Shown: positions 37,048 to 45,867, counted from the first letter of the stretch. The stretch: 64,000 bases of DNA from an uncultured Dietzia sp. (GCF_937873725.1 NZ_CALMYY010000067.1:16543-80542), one strand, 5' to 3'. The notes: generated from the sequence alone by a model not told the origin. A program made the numbers and translations.

Positions 37048-37146
37048 CTCGAGCAAGTGCGCGGGATCCTCGAGCAGAATGCGCCGATCCTCGAGCAAGT
37101 TCGCGGGAACCTCGAGCAGAATGCGCCGATCCTCGAGCAAGCGCGG
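37048..37146. repeat. 21-bp phased CTCGAGCA repeat array, copy A
   Basis: About 4.7 units of exactly 21 bp, each starting CTCGAGCA, alternate two variants so that the full period is 42 bp. The array lies between the riboswitch SDR gene and the GMC oxidoreductase. Similar words occur singly from 36961. The rest of this 584-bp gap holds the riboswitch and no gene. A second array is at 58939-59022. Confidence 0.8.
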
Positions 37147-37206
37147 CGGACGGCGGGGCGCGGGGCCTCCCGGGTCGCCCGGCCGCGCGCGTCCTAAGCT
37201 TCGTCC

Positions 37207-38832
37207 ATGACCACCAGCCCCCAGTCGGCGAGCGATCCCGACGTCCTCGTGATCGGCAGCGGGTTCGGCGGCGCGGTGTCCGCACTCCGGCTGGCCGAGC
37301 AGGGGCGCCGGGTCCTGGTGCTGGAGCAGGGGCGTCGTCACTCCCCGGACGACCTCCTGGCGGCCCGCACCGACCCACGCAAATACCTGTGGATGCCCGA
37401 ACTCGGGCTCAGGGGCTTCTTCTGGCAGCGGGTGCTCAGGCACGTGGGCATCATCGGCGGCGCGGGCGTGGGCGGCGGCAGCATCGTCTGGGCCGGGGTG
37501 CTGCTGGAGCCCAAGGACGAGTTCTTCACCGACCCCGCCTGGCCCGCGACGCCCGCCGGTTGGCGCGCCGAACTCGCCGAGCACTACCGCACCGCCGCGC
37601 GCATGCTCGGCCGCGAGACCACCCGCTTCGTCGGCGAGATGGACCGCCACCTTGAGGCCACCGCGCACGCGATGGGCGCCGGCCAGACGTACGGTCCGAC
37701 GCCGATGGCCATCTGGTTCGGCGCACCCGGCGAGGAGGGGGTCACCGTGCCGGACCCGTTCTTCGACGGCGAGGGGCCCGACCGCACCGGGTGCCGCCTC
37801 TGCGGGGCGTGCCTCATCGGCTGCCCCTACGGCAGCAAGAACGCCCTGGACCTCAACTACCTGTGGCTGGCGGAGAAGCGCGGGGTCGAGGTGCGCCCCG
37901 AGACGCGCGTGGACACGATCGCCGAGCTCCCGGGCGGCGGCTACGAGGTCCGGACCGGCGGCGGCCAGACCATCCGCGCCGCCGAGGTGGTGCTGGCCGC
38001 GGGCGTCCTGGGCACGGTGGAGCTGCTGTTCCGCTCCCGCGACCTCGGCCTGCTCCCCCGCGTCTCGCGGCGGCTCGGCGAGGGCGTGCGCACCAACTCG
38101 GAGGCCATCACCGCGGTCCTGGCCCACGACCCCGCCGCCGACCTCACCCGCGGCCCCACCATCTCCAGCGAGTTCTACCCGGACCCCGCCACGCACGTCA
38201 CGCAGAACCGGTACGTCGGCGGGTGGCACATGCGGTTCCAGCTGGGCCCCCTCGTCGACGGCGAGGACCCCGCCGCGCGCCGACGGGCCGCGCTGGCCCG
38301 CCTCGCGCGGGCGCCGTGGCAGCAGGTGCGCCTGATGACCGCCCGCAACTTCATCGAGCGCCTGAGCGTCTTCACGGTGATGCAGAACGTGGAGAACGAG
38401 ATCCGCCTGGTCTTCGACCGCTCGCCGGTGCGCCCGTGGCGGCGGGTGCTGCGCTCGCAGGCCGCCGCGGGCGCGCAGGCCCCGAGCTACCTGCCGCAGG
38501 CCAACGAGGTCGCGCGGCGGTTCGCCGAGTCGGTGGGCGGGCGGCCGCTCAACCTGCTGCTGGAGACGGTGGGCGGCAAGTCCATCACCGCGCACGTGCT
38601 GGGCGGCGCGGCCATCGGCGCGGACGGCTCGCAGGGCGTGATCGACACCGACCACCAGGTCTTCGGCCATCCCGGCCTGTACGTGGTGGACGGCTCGGCC
38701 ATCCCGGCCAACGTCGGCGTCAACCCGAGCCTGACCATCACGGCGATGGCCGAACGGTTTGCCGCCCGCTACCGCGCCCGCCGCGCCGCCGCGTCCTCAC
38801 CCACGCCCACCACGACGATCGGAACCCCATGA
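37207..38832 (+). CDS. GMC-family FAD oxidoreductase (ChoD/cholesterol-oxidase-like)
   Basis: A 541-residue flavoenzyme. The FAD-binding motif is VIGSGFGGAVSALRLAEQG near the N-terminus, and GGAGVGGGSIVWAGVL is the GMC signature. CRLCGACLIGCPYGSKN (about residue 198) is the Cys cluster found in ChoD-like members, and GHPGLYVVDGSAIPANVGVNP is the C-terminal active-site region. Mycobacterial ChoD is annotated as cholesterol oxidase, though its steroid role is debated. The next gene overlaps it by ATGA, suggesting a partner. The start has only a weak ribosome site. Confidence 0.85.
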   Translation: MTTSPQSASDPDVLVIGSGFGGAVSALRLAEQGRRVLVLEQGRRHSPDDLLAARTDPRKYLWMPELGLRGFFWQRVLRHVGIIGGAGVGGGSIVWAGVLLEPKDEFFTDPAWPATPAGWRAELAEHYRTAARMLGRETTRFVGEMDRHLEATAHAMGAGQTYGPTPMAIWFGAPGEEGVTVPDPFFDGEGPDRTGCRLCGACLIGCPYGSKNALDLNYLWLAEKRGVEVRPETRVDTIAELPGGGYEVRTGGGQTIRAAEVVLAAGVLGTVELLFRSRDLGLLPRVSRRLGEGVRTNSEAITAVLAHDPAADLTRGPTISSEFYPDPATHVTQNRYVGGWHMRFQLGPLVDGEDPAARRRAALARLARAPWQQVRLMTARNFIERLSVFTVMQNVENEIRLVFDRSPVRPWRRVLRSQAAAGAQAPSYLPQANEVARRFAESVGGRPLNLLLETVGGKSITAHVLGGAAIGADGSQGVIDTDHQVFGHPGLYVVDGSAIPANVGVNPSLTITAMAERFAARYRARRAAASSPTPTTTIGTP

Positions 38833-39311
38833 CAGAGCCCTCCCCCGCCGGGCCCACCCCGACCGGGCCCCTCCCCACCTCACTCAGCGCGCTGCGGGCA
38901 CTGTTCACCCGGGCGACGCCGGCCGCGACCCCGCCCGCGCCCGGCGACTACCGCATCTCCTTCGTCGGCCCGGCCGCGCTGAGGGTCGCGGCGCCGCGGG
39001 CGATCGCGCTCGGCGGCATGCCGGGCTGGCAGGGCAAGCGCTTCGGCGCCGACGGCACCGCGGTCAACCTGCTCGACGACGGCCACGGCGCCTCCCGCGA
39101 GGCGCTGCCGATGCGGGTGTCGCTGGAGCCCTCGTGGCTCGACGGCGGGCAGGTGATCGTCTGCTCCTACGGCTCCGACGGGCCGGTGCCGTGGCGCTGG
39201 GTGCGGGACGAGTTCCGCGCCCTCGACGACCGGCGGCTGCTGGGGTTGACCTTCGTCGGCGGCCGGTGGTCGCGAATCGCCGCGGCCCCGCTGCTGCTCA
39301 CGCGCGGCTAG
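38829..39311 (+). CDS. Hypothetical protein coupled to the GMC oxidoreductase
   Basis: A 160-residue protein overlapping the oxidoreductase stop by 4 bp (ATGA). After a Pro/Thr N-terminus come GGMPGWQGKRFGADGTAVNL, a strand-rich middle and PWRWVRDEFRALDDRRLLGL. The GWQGKRF and RDEFR..DD..LLG pattern is faintly like GXWXG/DUF4334 proteins with a small barrel fold, but this is not secure. Coupling implies a role with the ChoD-like enzyme. Confidence 0.65.
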   Translation: MTEPSPAGPTPTGPLPTSLSALRALFTRATPAATPPAPGDYRISFVGPAALRVAAPRAIALGGMPGWQGKRFGADGTAVNLLDDGHGASREALPMRVSLEPSWLDGGQVIVCSYGSDGPVPWRWVRDEFRALDDRRLLGLTFVGGRWSRIAAAPLLLTRG

Positions 39312-39339
39312 GTCGCGGCTAAGGCGGGCTGAGGCGCGG

Positions 39340-39816
39340 CTAGGTCGCGGGCTCGTACCTGGCGGCCAATCCGGACAGCGTCCTGGTGATCCCGGCGGCG
39401 TTCTGATCCGCCACCCCGACGAGCTCGAAGACCTTCCCGAGCTTGGACGGGCGGTTGTCGAAGACCTCGGTCACCTCGGTCGTGTCGGCGGTGATCGGGG
39501 TGAACTCCCAGCGCCAGCGGTGGCCCGCCGGGTGCGCCCATTCCACGACCTTGAGCTCGGGGGTGTCCACGTGCTCGGTCACCGTGGAGGTGATGCGGTA
39601 CGGGACCCCGTACATGCGCATCCCGGTGGTGAACTTGGCCCCCTTCGAGAGGGCGGTCGGCCCCTTGACGGTGTCGCGGACCGTTCCGGACCCGTCGAGG
39701 AGCCCGTGCTTGCGGGGGTCGTTGACGAGCGCGAACAGCTCCTCGGCCGGGGCGTTGACGGTCACGCGGCGGGCGACGACGCCGGGTCCGCGATCGACGG
39801 TGGTCACTGCGGTCAT
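39340..39816 (-). CDS. SRPBCC-family (polyketide cyclase-like) protein
   Basis: A 158-residue START/Bet v1-type fold. It begins VARRVTVNAPAEELFALVNDPRKHGLLDGSGTV, has the long paired strands around MRMYGVPYRITSTVTEHV and VVEWAHPAGHRWRWEFTPI, and a C-terminal helix (NAAGITRTLSGLAARYE). Such proteins bind hydrophobic ligands in an internal cavity. The ligand is unknown. It converges on the preceding hypothetical gene, with 28 bp between their ends. Confidence 0.8.
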   Translation of the reverse strand: MTAVTTVDRGPGVVARRVTVNAPAEELFALVNDPRKHGLLDGSGTVRDTVKGPTALSKGAKFTTGMRMYGVPYRITSTVTEHVDTPELKVVEWAHPAGHRWRWEFTPITADTTEVTEVFDNRPSKLGKVFELVGVADQNAAGITRTLSGLAARYEPAT

Positions 39817-39886
39817 GGGTGGAGGTGTCCTCTCGACGGTCGTGCAAGGCGGTGTACGGGTCGAGTATGACGGTGCCGCGGGGCCG

Positions 39887-40081
39887 TCAGTGCGCCGATC
39901 GCCGTTCCACGTCCCGCCACAACTCGGCGACGCTCCCGATGACCACCCCGACCCCCGCACCCATGACCACCCAGGTGGCCAGGCCCGGGGGGCCGGCGAG
40001 GGCGAGGCCGAGGACGGTGCCGACGCCGGCCCCGTAGATGAGCCCCATTCCGACCAGCGGTCCCGCCGCGTGTGACCTCAT
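39887..40081 (-). CDS. Small two-helix membrane protein
   Basis: A 64-residue protein with two Gly/Ala/Val helices (about residues 6-29 and 34-53) and a short charged tail (AELWRDVERRSAH). GGACGC precedes ATG 40081. Gly-rich paired helices of this size are common in unassigned actinobacterial membrane proteins. It lies 70 bp upstream of the SRPBCC gene on the same strand. Confidence 0.55.
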   Translation of the reverse strand: MRSHAAGPLVGMGLIYGAGVGTVLGLALAGPPGLATWVVMGAGVGVVIGSVAELWRDVERRSAH

Positions 40082-40205
40082 GCGTCCGACGGTAGTCCTC
40101 GAGCGCAATGGCCGGACCCGCCACCCCAGACGGCGATGTGCGGCACCATCGCGACTGCGACACCGTCCGGTCGACCCGACCGGGCTCCCCTCGAAAGGAC
40201 CCACC

Positions 40206-40505
40206 TTGATCACGCTCACCGTCCTCTACGGAACCCCCGATGACGTCGAGAAGTTCGACGCCTACTACTCGGAGACGCACATCCCCCTGGCCCGTGCGGT
40301 GCCGGGTCTCGACGACGTCAGGGTCACGCGTTTCCTGCCCGGCCCCGACGGCTCCGCCGCGGAGTACCACCTGATGGCCCAGCTGTCCTTCGCCGACGCC
40401 GATGCGATGGGAGCGGCCATGTCCACCGACGAGGGCCAGGCCCTGGCGGCGGACGTCGCGAACCTCGGCGTCACTCCCAAGATGCTCGTGGGCTCCACCG
40501 AGTAG
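40206..40505 (+). CDS. EthD-family small protein
   Basis: A 99-residue dimeric alpha/beta-barrel type protein: ITLTVLYGTPDDVEKFDAYY, then the EthD hallmark HIPLARAVPGLDDVRVTRF. EthD of Rhodococcus is needed for P450-based ether degradation, but most family members have no known function. No ATG or GTG fits; TTG 40206 is well placed behind AAAGGA. Confidence 0.82.
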   Translation: MITLTVLYGTPDDVEKFDAYYSETHIPLARAVPGLDDVRVTRFLPGPDGSAAEYHLMAQLSFADADAMGAAMSTDEGQALAADVANLGVTPKMLVGSTE

Positions 40506-40527
40506 TCGCCCGACCCGCCCCCGGCTC

Positions 40528-40648
40528 GCGCGGAAACCCCGCCATGCGCGGAAACCCCGGCTTGCGCTGAAACCCCGCCATGCGCGGAAACCCGGCTTGC
40601 GCTGGCAGAATGGTCCATTCGCGCAGCCCAAGCCGGGGTTTTCCGTAC
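40528..40648. repeat. 18-bp phased repeat with inverted copy
   Basis: About five 18-bp units begin GCGCGGAAACCCCG or GCGCTGAAACCCCG from 40528, with endings CCAT and GCTT alternating. An inverted match, AAGCCGGGGTTTTCCG, follows at about 40630-40645 and could pair with them. The whole 279-bp gap between the EthD and aspartate dehydrogenase genes is such sequence, with no gene seen. Confidence 0.75.
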
Positions 40649-40784
40649 CGAGAGCCAGCGCAACCCGGGGGCTCGAGCGGGGGGCGCAACCGGGGGCGCA
40701 ACCGGGGGCGAGAGCCGGGGGCCGCGAACCGGGTCGGCCCAACGACGGCCTGCGGCCCGCGGCCGTGGGTACGGTGAGCCCACC

Positions 40785-41609
40785 ATGCCCCCGCCACCGT
40801 CCCCCTCCCGAGCCAGCCCCCTGGCGGTCGCCGTGTTCGGCGCAGGCGCGATCGGCGGCGCGGTGGCGCAGGCCCTCCGCCGCGGCGACGTCCCCCGCGC
40901 GCGGCTGAGCGCGGTGCTGCGCTCGAGCAGCACGCCCGCGGAGGTCGGCGCGGCCATCGCCGCCGCCGACGTGGTGGTCGAGGCCGCCGGGGTCGCCGCC
41001 GCCGAGGAGCTCATCCCGCGCGTCACCGGGGCGGGCACGGACGTGATCGTCTGCTCGTGCGGCGTGTTCGCCCGATACCGCGACCCGGGCGACCTCGTGG
41101 GGACCGGCACCGGCCGCGTCCTGGTCCCCGCCGGCGCCGTGGGCGGGCTGGACGTCCTCGCGGCGGCGGCCCGGGCCGGGACCGACGGCGCCACCCTCCG
41201 CCACGTCACCACCAAGAGCCCGTCGGCCCTCGGCGTCGACGGTCCGCTCGAGGGTCCCCGCGAGGTCTTCCGGGGCTCCGCGCGCGAGGCGGCGCTCGAC
41301 TTTCCCCTCACCTCCAACGCGTCGGTCGCGCTGGCCCTGGCGACCCTCGGGCTGGACCGCACCGAGGTGGTCGTGGTGGCCGATCCCGAGGTGCGGCGCA
41401 CCCGCCACGTGGTGGAGTGGCGGTCCCCGGTCGGCAGCTACCACCTGCGCTTCGAGAACTCCCTCGACCCCGATTCCGGCGGCCGGACGTCGGCGATCAC
41501 CGCGTGGTCGGTGGCCGGGGTCCTGGCCGCGATGAGCGCGGGGGTCGGCCCCGGCGTGGTGGTCGTGGGCGCGGCCGGACCGGTGGAAGGTCGCACCGCC
41601 GGGGCCTAG
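40785..41609 (+). CDS. L-aspartate dehydrogenase
   Basis: A 274-residue enzyme that oxidises aspartate to iminoaspartate, which can feed NAD synthesis. The cofactor fold is AVFGAGAIGGAVAQAL. Family landmarks are VPAGAVGGLDVLAAA, TTKSP, LTSNASVALALATLGLDRTEV and NSLDPDSGGRTSAITAWSVA. The length agrees with NadX-type dehydrogenases. No nad genes are adjacent, so an amino-acid or NAD role is inferred from family only. Confidence 0.85.
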   Translation: MPPPPSPSRASPLAVAVFGAGAIGGAVAQALRRGDVPRARLSAVLRSSSTPAEVGAAIAAADVVVEAAGVAAAEELIPRVTGAGTDVIVCSCGVFARYRDPGDLVGTGTGRVLVPAGAVGGLDVLAAAARAGTDGATLRHVTTKSPSALGVDGPLEGPREVFRGSAREAALDFPLTSNASVALALATLGLDRTEVVVVADPEVRRTRHVVEWRSPVGSYHLRFENSLDPDSGGRTSAITAWSVAGVLAAMSAGVGPGVVVVGAAGPVEGRTAGA

Positions 41610-41641
41610 CGTGTGGACCCCGACGACCCGAGAGGTGTCCC

Positions 41642-41905
41642 ATGACGCACGCACGACCGTCCGATCCCGACCCCGCCGGCAGCCCGGACCTCGACGGCGG
41701 CGGCTCGCCGATCGGCCCGCAGACCCCCGACTCCGACTCGACCTCCATGCAGTCCGACAGCGGGCCGCGCACGCTCAGCCCGACCGAGCGTCAGAGCCCG
41801 ACCCGGAAGAACTCCAGCACGGGCCCCGTGGTGTGGATCGTCGCCATCGTCGTCGTCCTCCTCCTCGTGGCCGGACTCGTGGGCTACCTCGTCGAGATCG
41901 GCTGA
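41642..41905 (+). CDS. Small C-tail-anchored membrane protein
   Basis: An 87-residue protein. The first 60 residues are polar, Pro/Ser/Asp-rich and probably disordered, followed by one helix (VVWIVAIVVVLLLVAGLVGYL) at the extreme C-terminus. GAGAGGTG precedes ATG 41642. It ends 3 bp before the flavoprotein start, suggesting coupling. No family is recognised. Confidence 0.6.
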   Translation: MTHARPSDPDPAGSPDLDGGGSPIGPQTPDSDSTSMQSDSGPRTLSPTERQSPTRKNSSTGPVVWIVAIVVVLLLVAGLVGYLVEIG

Positions 41906-41908
41906 ACG

Positions 41909-43120
41909 GTGTCCACCGCGTTCGACACCGCGTTCGACACCGTGATCGTCGGCGGCGGCAACGCCGGCGTCTCCCTGGCGGCGCGCCTGCGCCGGGACGG
42001 CCTGGAGGGCATCGCGCTGATCGACCCGAGCCCGGTCCACCGCTACCGGCCGATGCTCAACTACGCCGCGGCCGGCGCGGCGCGGATGGGCCGGTACGAG
42101 CGGTCGATGCACAGCGTCGTCCCCGACGGGGTCGAGTACCTCCCGTACGCGGCGACGGCGGTGGACCCCGGCGCCCGGACCGTCACGATCGACCCGCGCG
42201 GCACCGGCGGGCCCGGCGGCTCCGACACCGTCGGCTACCGCTCCCTGGTGCTGTGCCCCGGCCTCGTGCCGCGCTGGGACGCGATCCCCGGCCTGGACGA
42301 GGCCTACCGGGACGGCTGGGCGGTCTCGGCGCACGTCCCCGAATACGCCGGTCGCGCGTGCGCCGCGCTGGTCCGCGAGCGCGAGGGGACCGTGGTGTTC
42401 TCGATCCCGCCCGAGCCCGCGTCGTGCGGCGGCACCGTGCTCAAGGCGGCGTTCCTGGCGTGCGATTCGTGGCGACGGGCGGGGGTGCTCGACCGCATCG
42501 ACGTGCACCTGGTGACCCCGTTCCGCGGGCTGCTCGGCCTGGAACCGGCGGACTCCCGGCTGCGGCCGTTCGTCGACGAGTACGGCATCACGGTCCACGA
42601 GCGGTCCCGGGTCTCCGCGGTGGATCACCGCGCCCGCACCGTCCGGCTGGACGGCCCGGGCACCGCGGCGATCGCCCACGTGGACCTGGCCTACGTCCCC
42701 CCGCCGAGCCGCGCGCCGCGGTTCGTGGCCGAGTCCGGATTGTCCGACGGGGGCCACGCCGGGCTCGTCGGGGTGGACCCCGGGACCCTGCGCCACACCC
42801 GCGCCGACTCGGTGTGGGGCCTGGGCGACGCGGCGACCGTGGGCACCCGCCCGTCGGGCGGCGCCCTGCGCGCGCAGGTCGGGGTGGTGGCCGACGACCT
42901 GCGCGCGGGGGGAGCGTCCGCACCATACGACGGCTACACGGTCATCCCGATCGCGGTGAGCCGTGACCGGCTGATGCTGGCCGAGCACGACCGGGACGGG
43001 CTGCCCGCCCCGACGGTCCGCGGGCTCGACCTGACCGTGCCGCGGCGCGCGACCTACGCGTTCGACCGGTACGTGCTCCCGGTGGTCTACTTCCGCAGGC
43101 TGCTGCGCGGGCGGGTCTGA
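41909..43120 (+). CDS. FAD-dependent oxidoreductase, sulfide:quinone-reductase-like
   Basis: A 403-residue two-dinucleotide-fold flavoprotein. VIVGGGNAGVSLAARLRRDG binds FAD, HRYRPMLNYAAAG and LVLCPGLVPRWDAIPGL are typical of SQR/NDH-2 relatives, and VWGLGDAA closes the FAD site. Cys residues in LVLCPG and PASCGGTVLKAAF match two of the three SQR redox cysteines. The third is not obvious, so sulfide oxidation is possible but unproven. GTG 41909 is coupled to the small gene upstream. The 3' end overlaps the convergent TetR gene by 34 bp. Confidence 0.8.
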   Translation: MSTAFDTAFDTVIVGGGNAGVSLAARLRRDGLEGIALIDPSPVHRYRPMLNYAAAGAARMGRYERSMHSVVPDGVEYLPYAATAVDPGARTVTIDPRGTGGPGGSDTVGYRSLVLCPGLVPRWDAIPGLDEAYRDGWAVSAHVPEYAGRACAALVREREGTVVFSIPPEPASCGGTVLKAAFLACDSWRRAGVLDRIDVHLVTPFRGLLGLEPADSRLRPFVDEYGITVHERSRVSAVDHRARTVRLDGPGTAAIAHVDLAYVPPPSRAPRFVAESGLSDGGHAGLVGVDPGTLRHTRADSVWGLGDAATVGTRPSGGALRAQVGVVADDLRAGGASAPYDGYTVIPIAVSRDRLMLAEHDRDGLPAPTVRGLDLTVPRRATYAFDRYVLPVVYFRRLLRGRV

Positions 43121-43791
43121 TCCGCCGGCCCGCGCAGCGCGGCCTCGATCATGACGTACAGGTGCGCCACCACCTGCTCGAAATCCGCGTTGACCACGGC
43201 GTTGCCGGCGTCCCGGCGGTCCTCGTACACGGCCAGCGCCCCGGTGAACATCTGGGTGGCCAGGTCGATGCGCTCAAAGGCGACCCGCCGCGGGAGGTGT
43301 GAGAGCACGTCGATCAGGCGCACCACCACGTCGTCCATGGCGGTCCGCAGCTTGGCCTCCGGGATCCCGGGAGCCATGACCGGCCCCACCCGCTGCAGGA
43401 AGCGCGCGTAGTGCCTGGCGTCGGGCTGGGAGCGGAGGAGGTCGACGATCGGCTCGAAGAGCACCCACACGAGCGTGGCCAGATCGGCGCCCAGGCCCTC
43501 CTCGTCGATCCTCACCAGCCGCTCCCTGCGGTCCGCGTCGAGCTGCACCAGCCGGCGGCGCAGCACCTGCAGGATGAGCCCGTCCCGGCTGCCGAAGTGG
43601 TACTGGACGGCCGAGTTGTTGCGCTGCCCGGCGGCCGTCGCGACGTCGCGCATCGACACCGCGTCCAGGCCCCGCTCGCCGATCAGCCGCTCGGCGATCT
43701 CGATCATCGCGGACTTGGGGTCCCTGCTCTCGCCGGACGCCGTCCCACCGGACGCCGTCGCGTCCCGTGCTCCCGCGTTCGTCGTGTCCAC
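43087..43791 (-). CDS. TetR-family regulator
   Basis: A 234-residue regulator. After a flexible Ala/Gly/Ser N-terminus, the DNA-binding helices are MIEIAERLIGERGLDAVSMRDVATAAGQRNNSAVQYHFGSRDGLI. The QRNNSAVQYHF recognition region is a subgroup also seen in the regulator at 58029. GTG 43791 follows GGAGG. Just downstream of the dppC-like permease on the same strand, it may control either the transporter or the SQR-like gene. Confidence 0.85.
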   Translation of the reverse strand: MDTTNAGARDATASGGTASGESRDPKSAMIEIAERLIGERGLDAVSMRDVATAAGQRNNSAVQYHFGSRDGLILQVLRRRLVQLDADRRERLVRIDEEGLGADLATLVWVLFEPIVDLLRSQPDARHYARFLQRVGPVMAPGIPEAKLRTAMDDVVVRLIDVLSHLPRRVAFERIDLATQMFTGALAVYEDRRDAGNAVVNADFEQVVAHLYVMIEAALRGPADQTRPRSSLRK

Positions 43792-43810
43792 CCGGTCCTC
43801 CTCGTCCGCG

Positions 43811-44731
43811 TCAGATCTTGGCCGTGCCGGGGCTCCACTTCCGGCCCGCCGCCTCGCCCAACTGGTTGAGGCTGAGCACGGTCAGGAACAGCACGAACGC
43901 CGGGATCCCGACGAGCTGCGGGTCCCGCTGGAAGTTGGACTGCCCGGCACTGATCATGTTGCCCCATGTCGGTTCCGGCCTCGGAATGCTCAGCCCCAGG
44001 TAGCTCAGCGAGGCCTCCGCCACGATGAGCACGGCGATGAGCATGAAGCTGTAGGAGAAGACCGGCTGGACGATGTTCGGGGTGACCTCGCGGAGCATGA
44101 TCCGCAGCTCCCCGGCCCCGAGCGAGCGGGCCGCGGTGACGAACTCCCGGCCCGCGAAGCCCATCGCGTTGGCCCGCACGAGCCGCGTGTAGGACGGCAC
44201 CACCATGATCCCCAGCGCCAGCGTGACGTTGGGGAGCGTCGGGTCGAGCACGGTGACGATCGCGATGAGCAGGATGAGCGAGGGGAACGCCAGCAGGGTG
44301 TCGGTGAGGATCGAGACGACCCGGTCGGTCCAGCCGCCCCGGTACCCGGCCACCAGCCCGAGCGCGCCGCCGATCAGCGCGCCGACCAGCACCCCGCCGA
44401 TGCCCACCACCAGCGAGACCCGCGCCCCGTAGAGCAGTCCGCCCAGGATGTCCAGGCCCTGTCCGTCGGTGCCGAGGGGGTGGGCCGAGAAGAGGTCGGG
44501 CGGGAGGGTCGACGCTGTCGTCAGCGAGAGGGACGGGTCGCGGGCCTCGCCGAGCGGCAGGAAGTCCACGACGAGCGCGCCCAGCACGATGAGGATCGTC
44601 CACGCGAGGGCCAGGGCGGTGCCGAGCCCGGCCAGCCGCGGCAGCCGGGGGCGTCGGCGCCGTGCGGCGGGGTCGGCGGGGGCGGCCGCGGAGTCCGGGG
44701 TTGCGGGGCGGGTCGGAGCGATGTCAGCCAC
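43811..44731 (-). CDS. Peptide-type ABC transporter permease (DppC/OppC-like)
   Basis: A 306-residue permease. The first helix is at about residues 35-58, followed by an extracytoplasmic segment with HPLGTDGQGLDILGGLLYGARVSL, the standard OppC/DppC N-terminal signature. Five more helices follow. The EAA-type loop is FVTAARSLGAGELRIMLREVTPN. GTG 44731 overlaps the dppB-like gene by 8 bp. It partners the ATPases and binding protein encoded divergently at 46-49.7 kb. Confidence 0.9.
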   Translation of the reverse strand: MADIAPTRPATPDSAAAPADPAARRRRPRLPRLAGLGTALALAWTILIVLGALVVDFLPLGEARDPSLSLTTASTLPPDLFSAHPLGTDGQGLDILGGLLYGARVSLVVGIGGVLVGALIGGALGLVAGYRGGWTDRVVSILTDTLLAFPSLILLIAIVTVLDPTLPNVTLALGIMVVPSYTRLVRANAMGFAGREFVTAARSLGAGELRIMLREVTPNIVQPVFSYSFMLIAVLIVAEASLSYLGLSIPRPEPTWGNMISAGQSNFQRDPQLVGIPAFVLFLTVLSLNQLGEAAGRKWSPGTAKI

Positions 44732-45842
44732 GGCGGAGCCTCGGGTCGATCAGAGCGTAGGTGACGTCCACGATCATGTTGACCAGGACGTAGAAGACGG
44801 CGATCACCAGGACCCCGCCCAGGACCACGGGCAGGTTGTCGTTCTGCACGGCGTCGACGATCATGCTGCCCATGCCGGGGAGGTTGAACAGGCGCTCGAC
44901 CACCACGGTCCCGCCGATGAGCCGGCCGAGGCTGATCCCGGCGAGCGTGATGATGGAGATGGTCGACGGCCGCAGCGCCTCCGCGACCAGGACGTGGCCG
45001 GTGGGCATGCCCTTGGCGCGGGCCGAGAGGACGAAGTCCTGCTGCAGGGTGGCGATCATGTCGGTCCGCAGGACGCGGGTGAAGATCGCCACCTCCATGA
45101 GCGCGAGCGTGATCGCCGGCAGCGCGATGCTGCGCAGGTTCTCCCCCAGCCCCTCGGCCAGCGGCGCGTATCCCTGCCGCGGGAACTCGGGCAGGAACAG
45201 CGCCGCCAGGGCCAGGACCGCGCCCACGGCGAGCCCGCTGAGCAGGGCCCGGCCCCACATCACCCCGGGCGAACCTCGGTTGCCGCGCCGTCCGATCGGG
45301 GACAGGGCCACGAGCAGTCCGATCACCACCGCGGCCCCCAGGATCAGCTGCTGCGCCAGCGAGTGGTTGAACACGAAGAGGTAGATCAGCAGCAGCCCGG
45401 CCACGAAGCTGGGCACCGAGATGAACGCGAACGCCACGAGCGAGGCGACCTGGTCGAACACGCCGCCGCGCCGGTAGGCCGACCACACCGCGACGGGCAC
45501 CGCGATCGCCAGCGACAGGATGATCGACAGGAACGCGAGCTGCATGGTCACGGGCAGCGCGTTGCCGATCATCTCGATCACGGGCTGGTTGGGCGGGATG
45601 AGCGAGTTCCCCAGGTCGCCGGACGCCAGCCCGCCGGCCCAGTCGGCGAACCGGCTGGCCACGGGCTCGTCCAGGCCCATCTCCTCCCGGGCCAACTGGT
45701 ACTGCTCGGCGGTGGCCCCCGGGCCGACAGCCGACGCCGCGGAGTCCCCCGGCACCGCCTCCATGAGGAAGAAGGCGCCGGTCGCGGCGAGGACGACGAC
45801 GACGAGCGCGTGGAGTGCGCGTTCGCCAATGAACCTGAGCAC
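44724..45842 (-). CDS. Peptide-type ABC transporter permease (DppB/OppB-like)
   Basis: A 372-residue permease with N-terminal helix RALHALVVVVLAATGAFFLME and the OppB marker AVPGDSA. The ATAEQYQLAREEMGLDEPV stretch precedes SGDLGNSL. The EAA-type loop is DFVLSARAKGMPTGHVLVAEALRPS. GTG 45842 is chosen for GGAGGG 7 bp upstream; the open frame to 45884 lacks such a site. A central insertion (about 190-235) makes it longer than the common 310-330 residues. Confidence 0.88.
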   Translation of the reverse strand: MLRFIGERALHALVVVVLAATGAFFLMEAVPGDSAASAVGPGATAEQYQLAREEMGLDEPVASRFADWAGGLASGDLGNSLIPPNQPVIEMIGNALPVTMQLAFLSIILSLAIAVPVAVWSAYRRGGVFDQVASLVAFAFISVPSFVAGLLLIYLFVFNHSLAQQLILGAAVVIGLLVALSPIGRRGNRGSPGVMWGRALLSGLAVGAVLALAALFLPEFPRQGYAPLAEGLGENLRSIALPAITLALMEVAIFTRVLRTDMIATLQQDFVLSARAKGMPTGHVLVAEALRPSTISIITLAGISLGRLIGGTVVVERLFNLPGMGSMIVDAVQNDNLPVVLGGVLVIAVFYVLVNMIVDVTYALIDPRLRRG

Positions 45843-45867
45843 GTAGGGGACCCTCCGTCTGGGACGC

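Noticed and set aside
37048..37146. CRISPR array interpretation of the 21-bp repeats
   Set aside because: Units are contiguous with no unique spacers and no cas genes are nearby.
40528..40648. CRISPR-like appearance of the 18-bp repeats
   Set aside because: The unit is too short, spacers are only four bases and alternate between two sequences.
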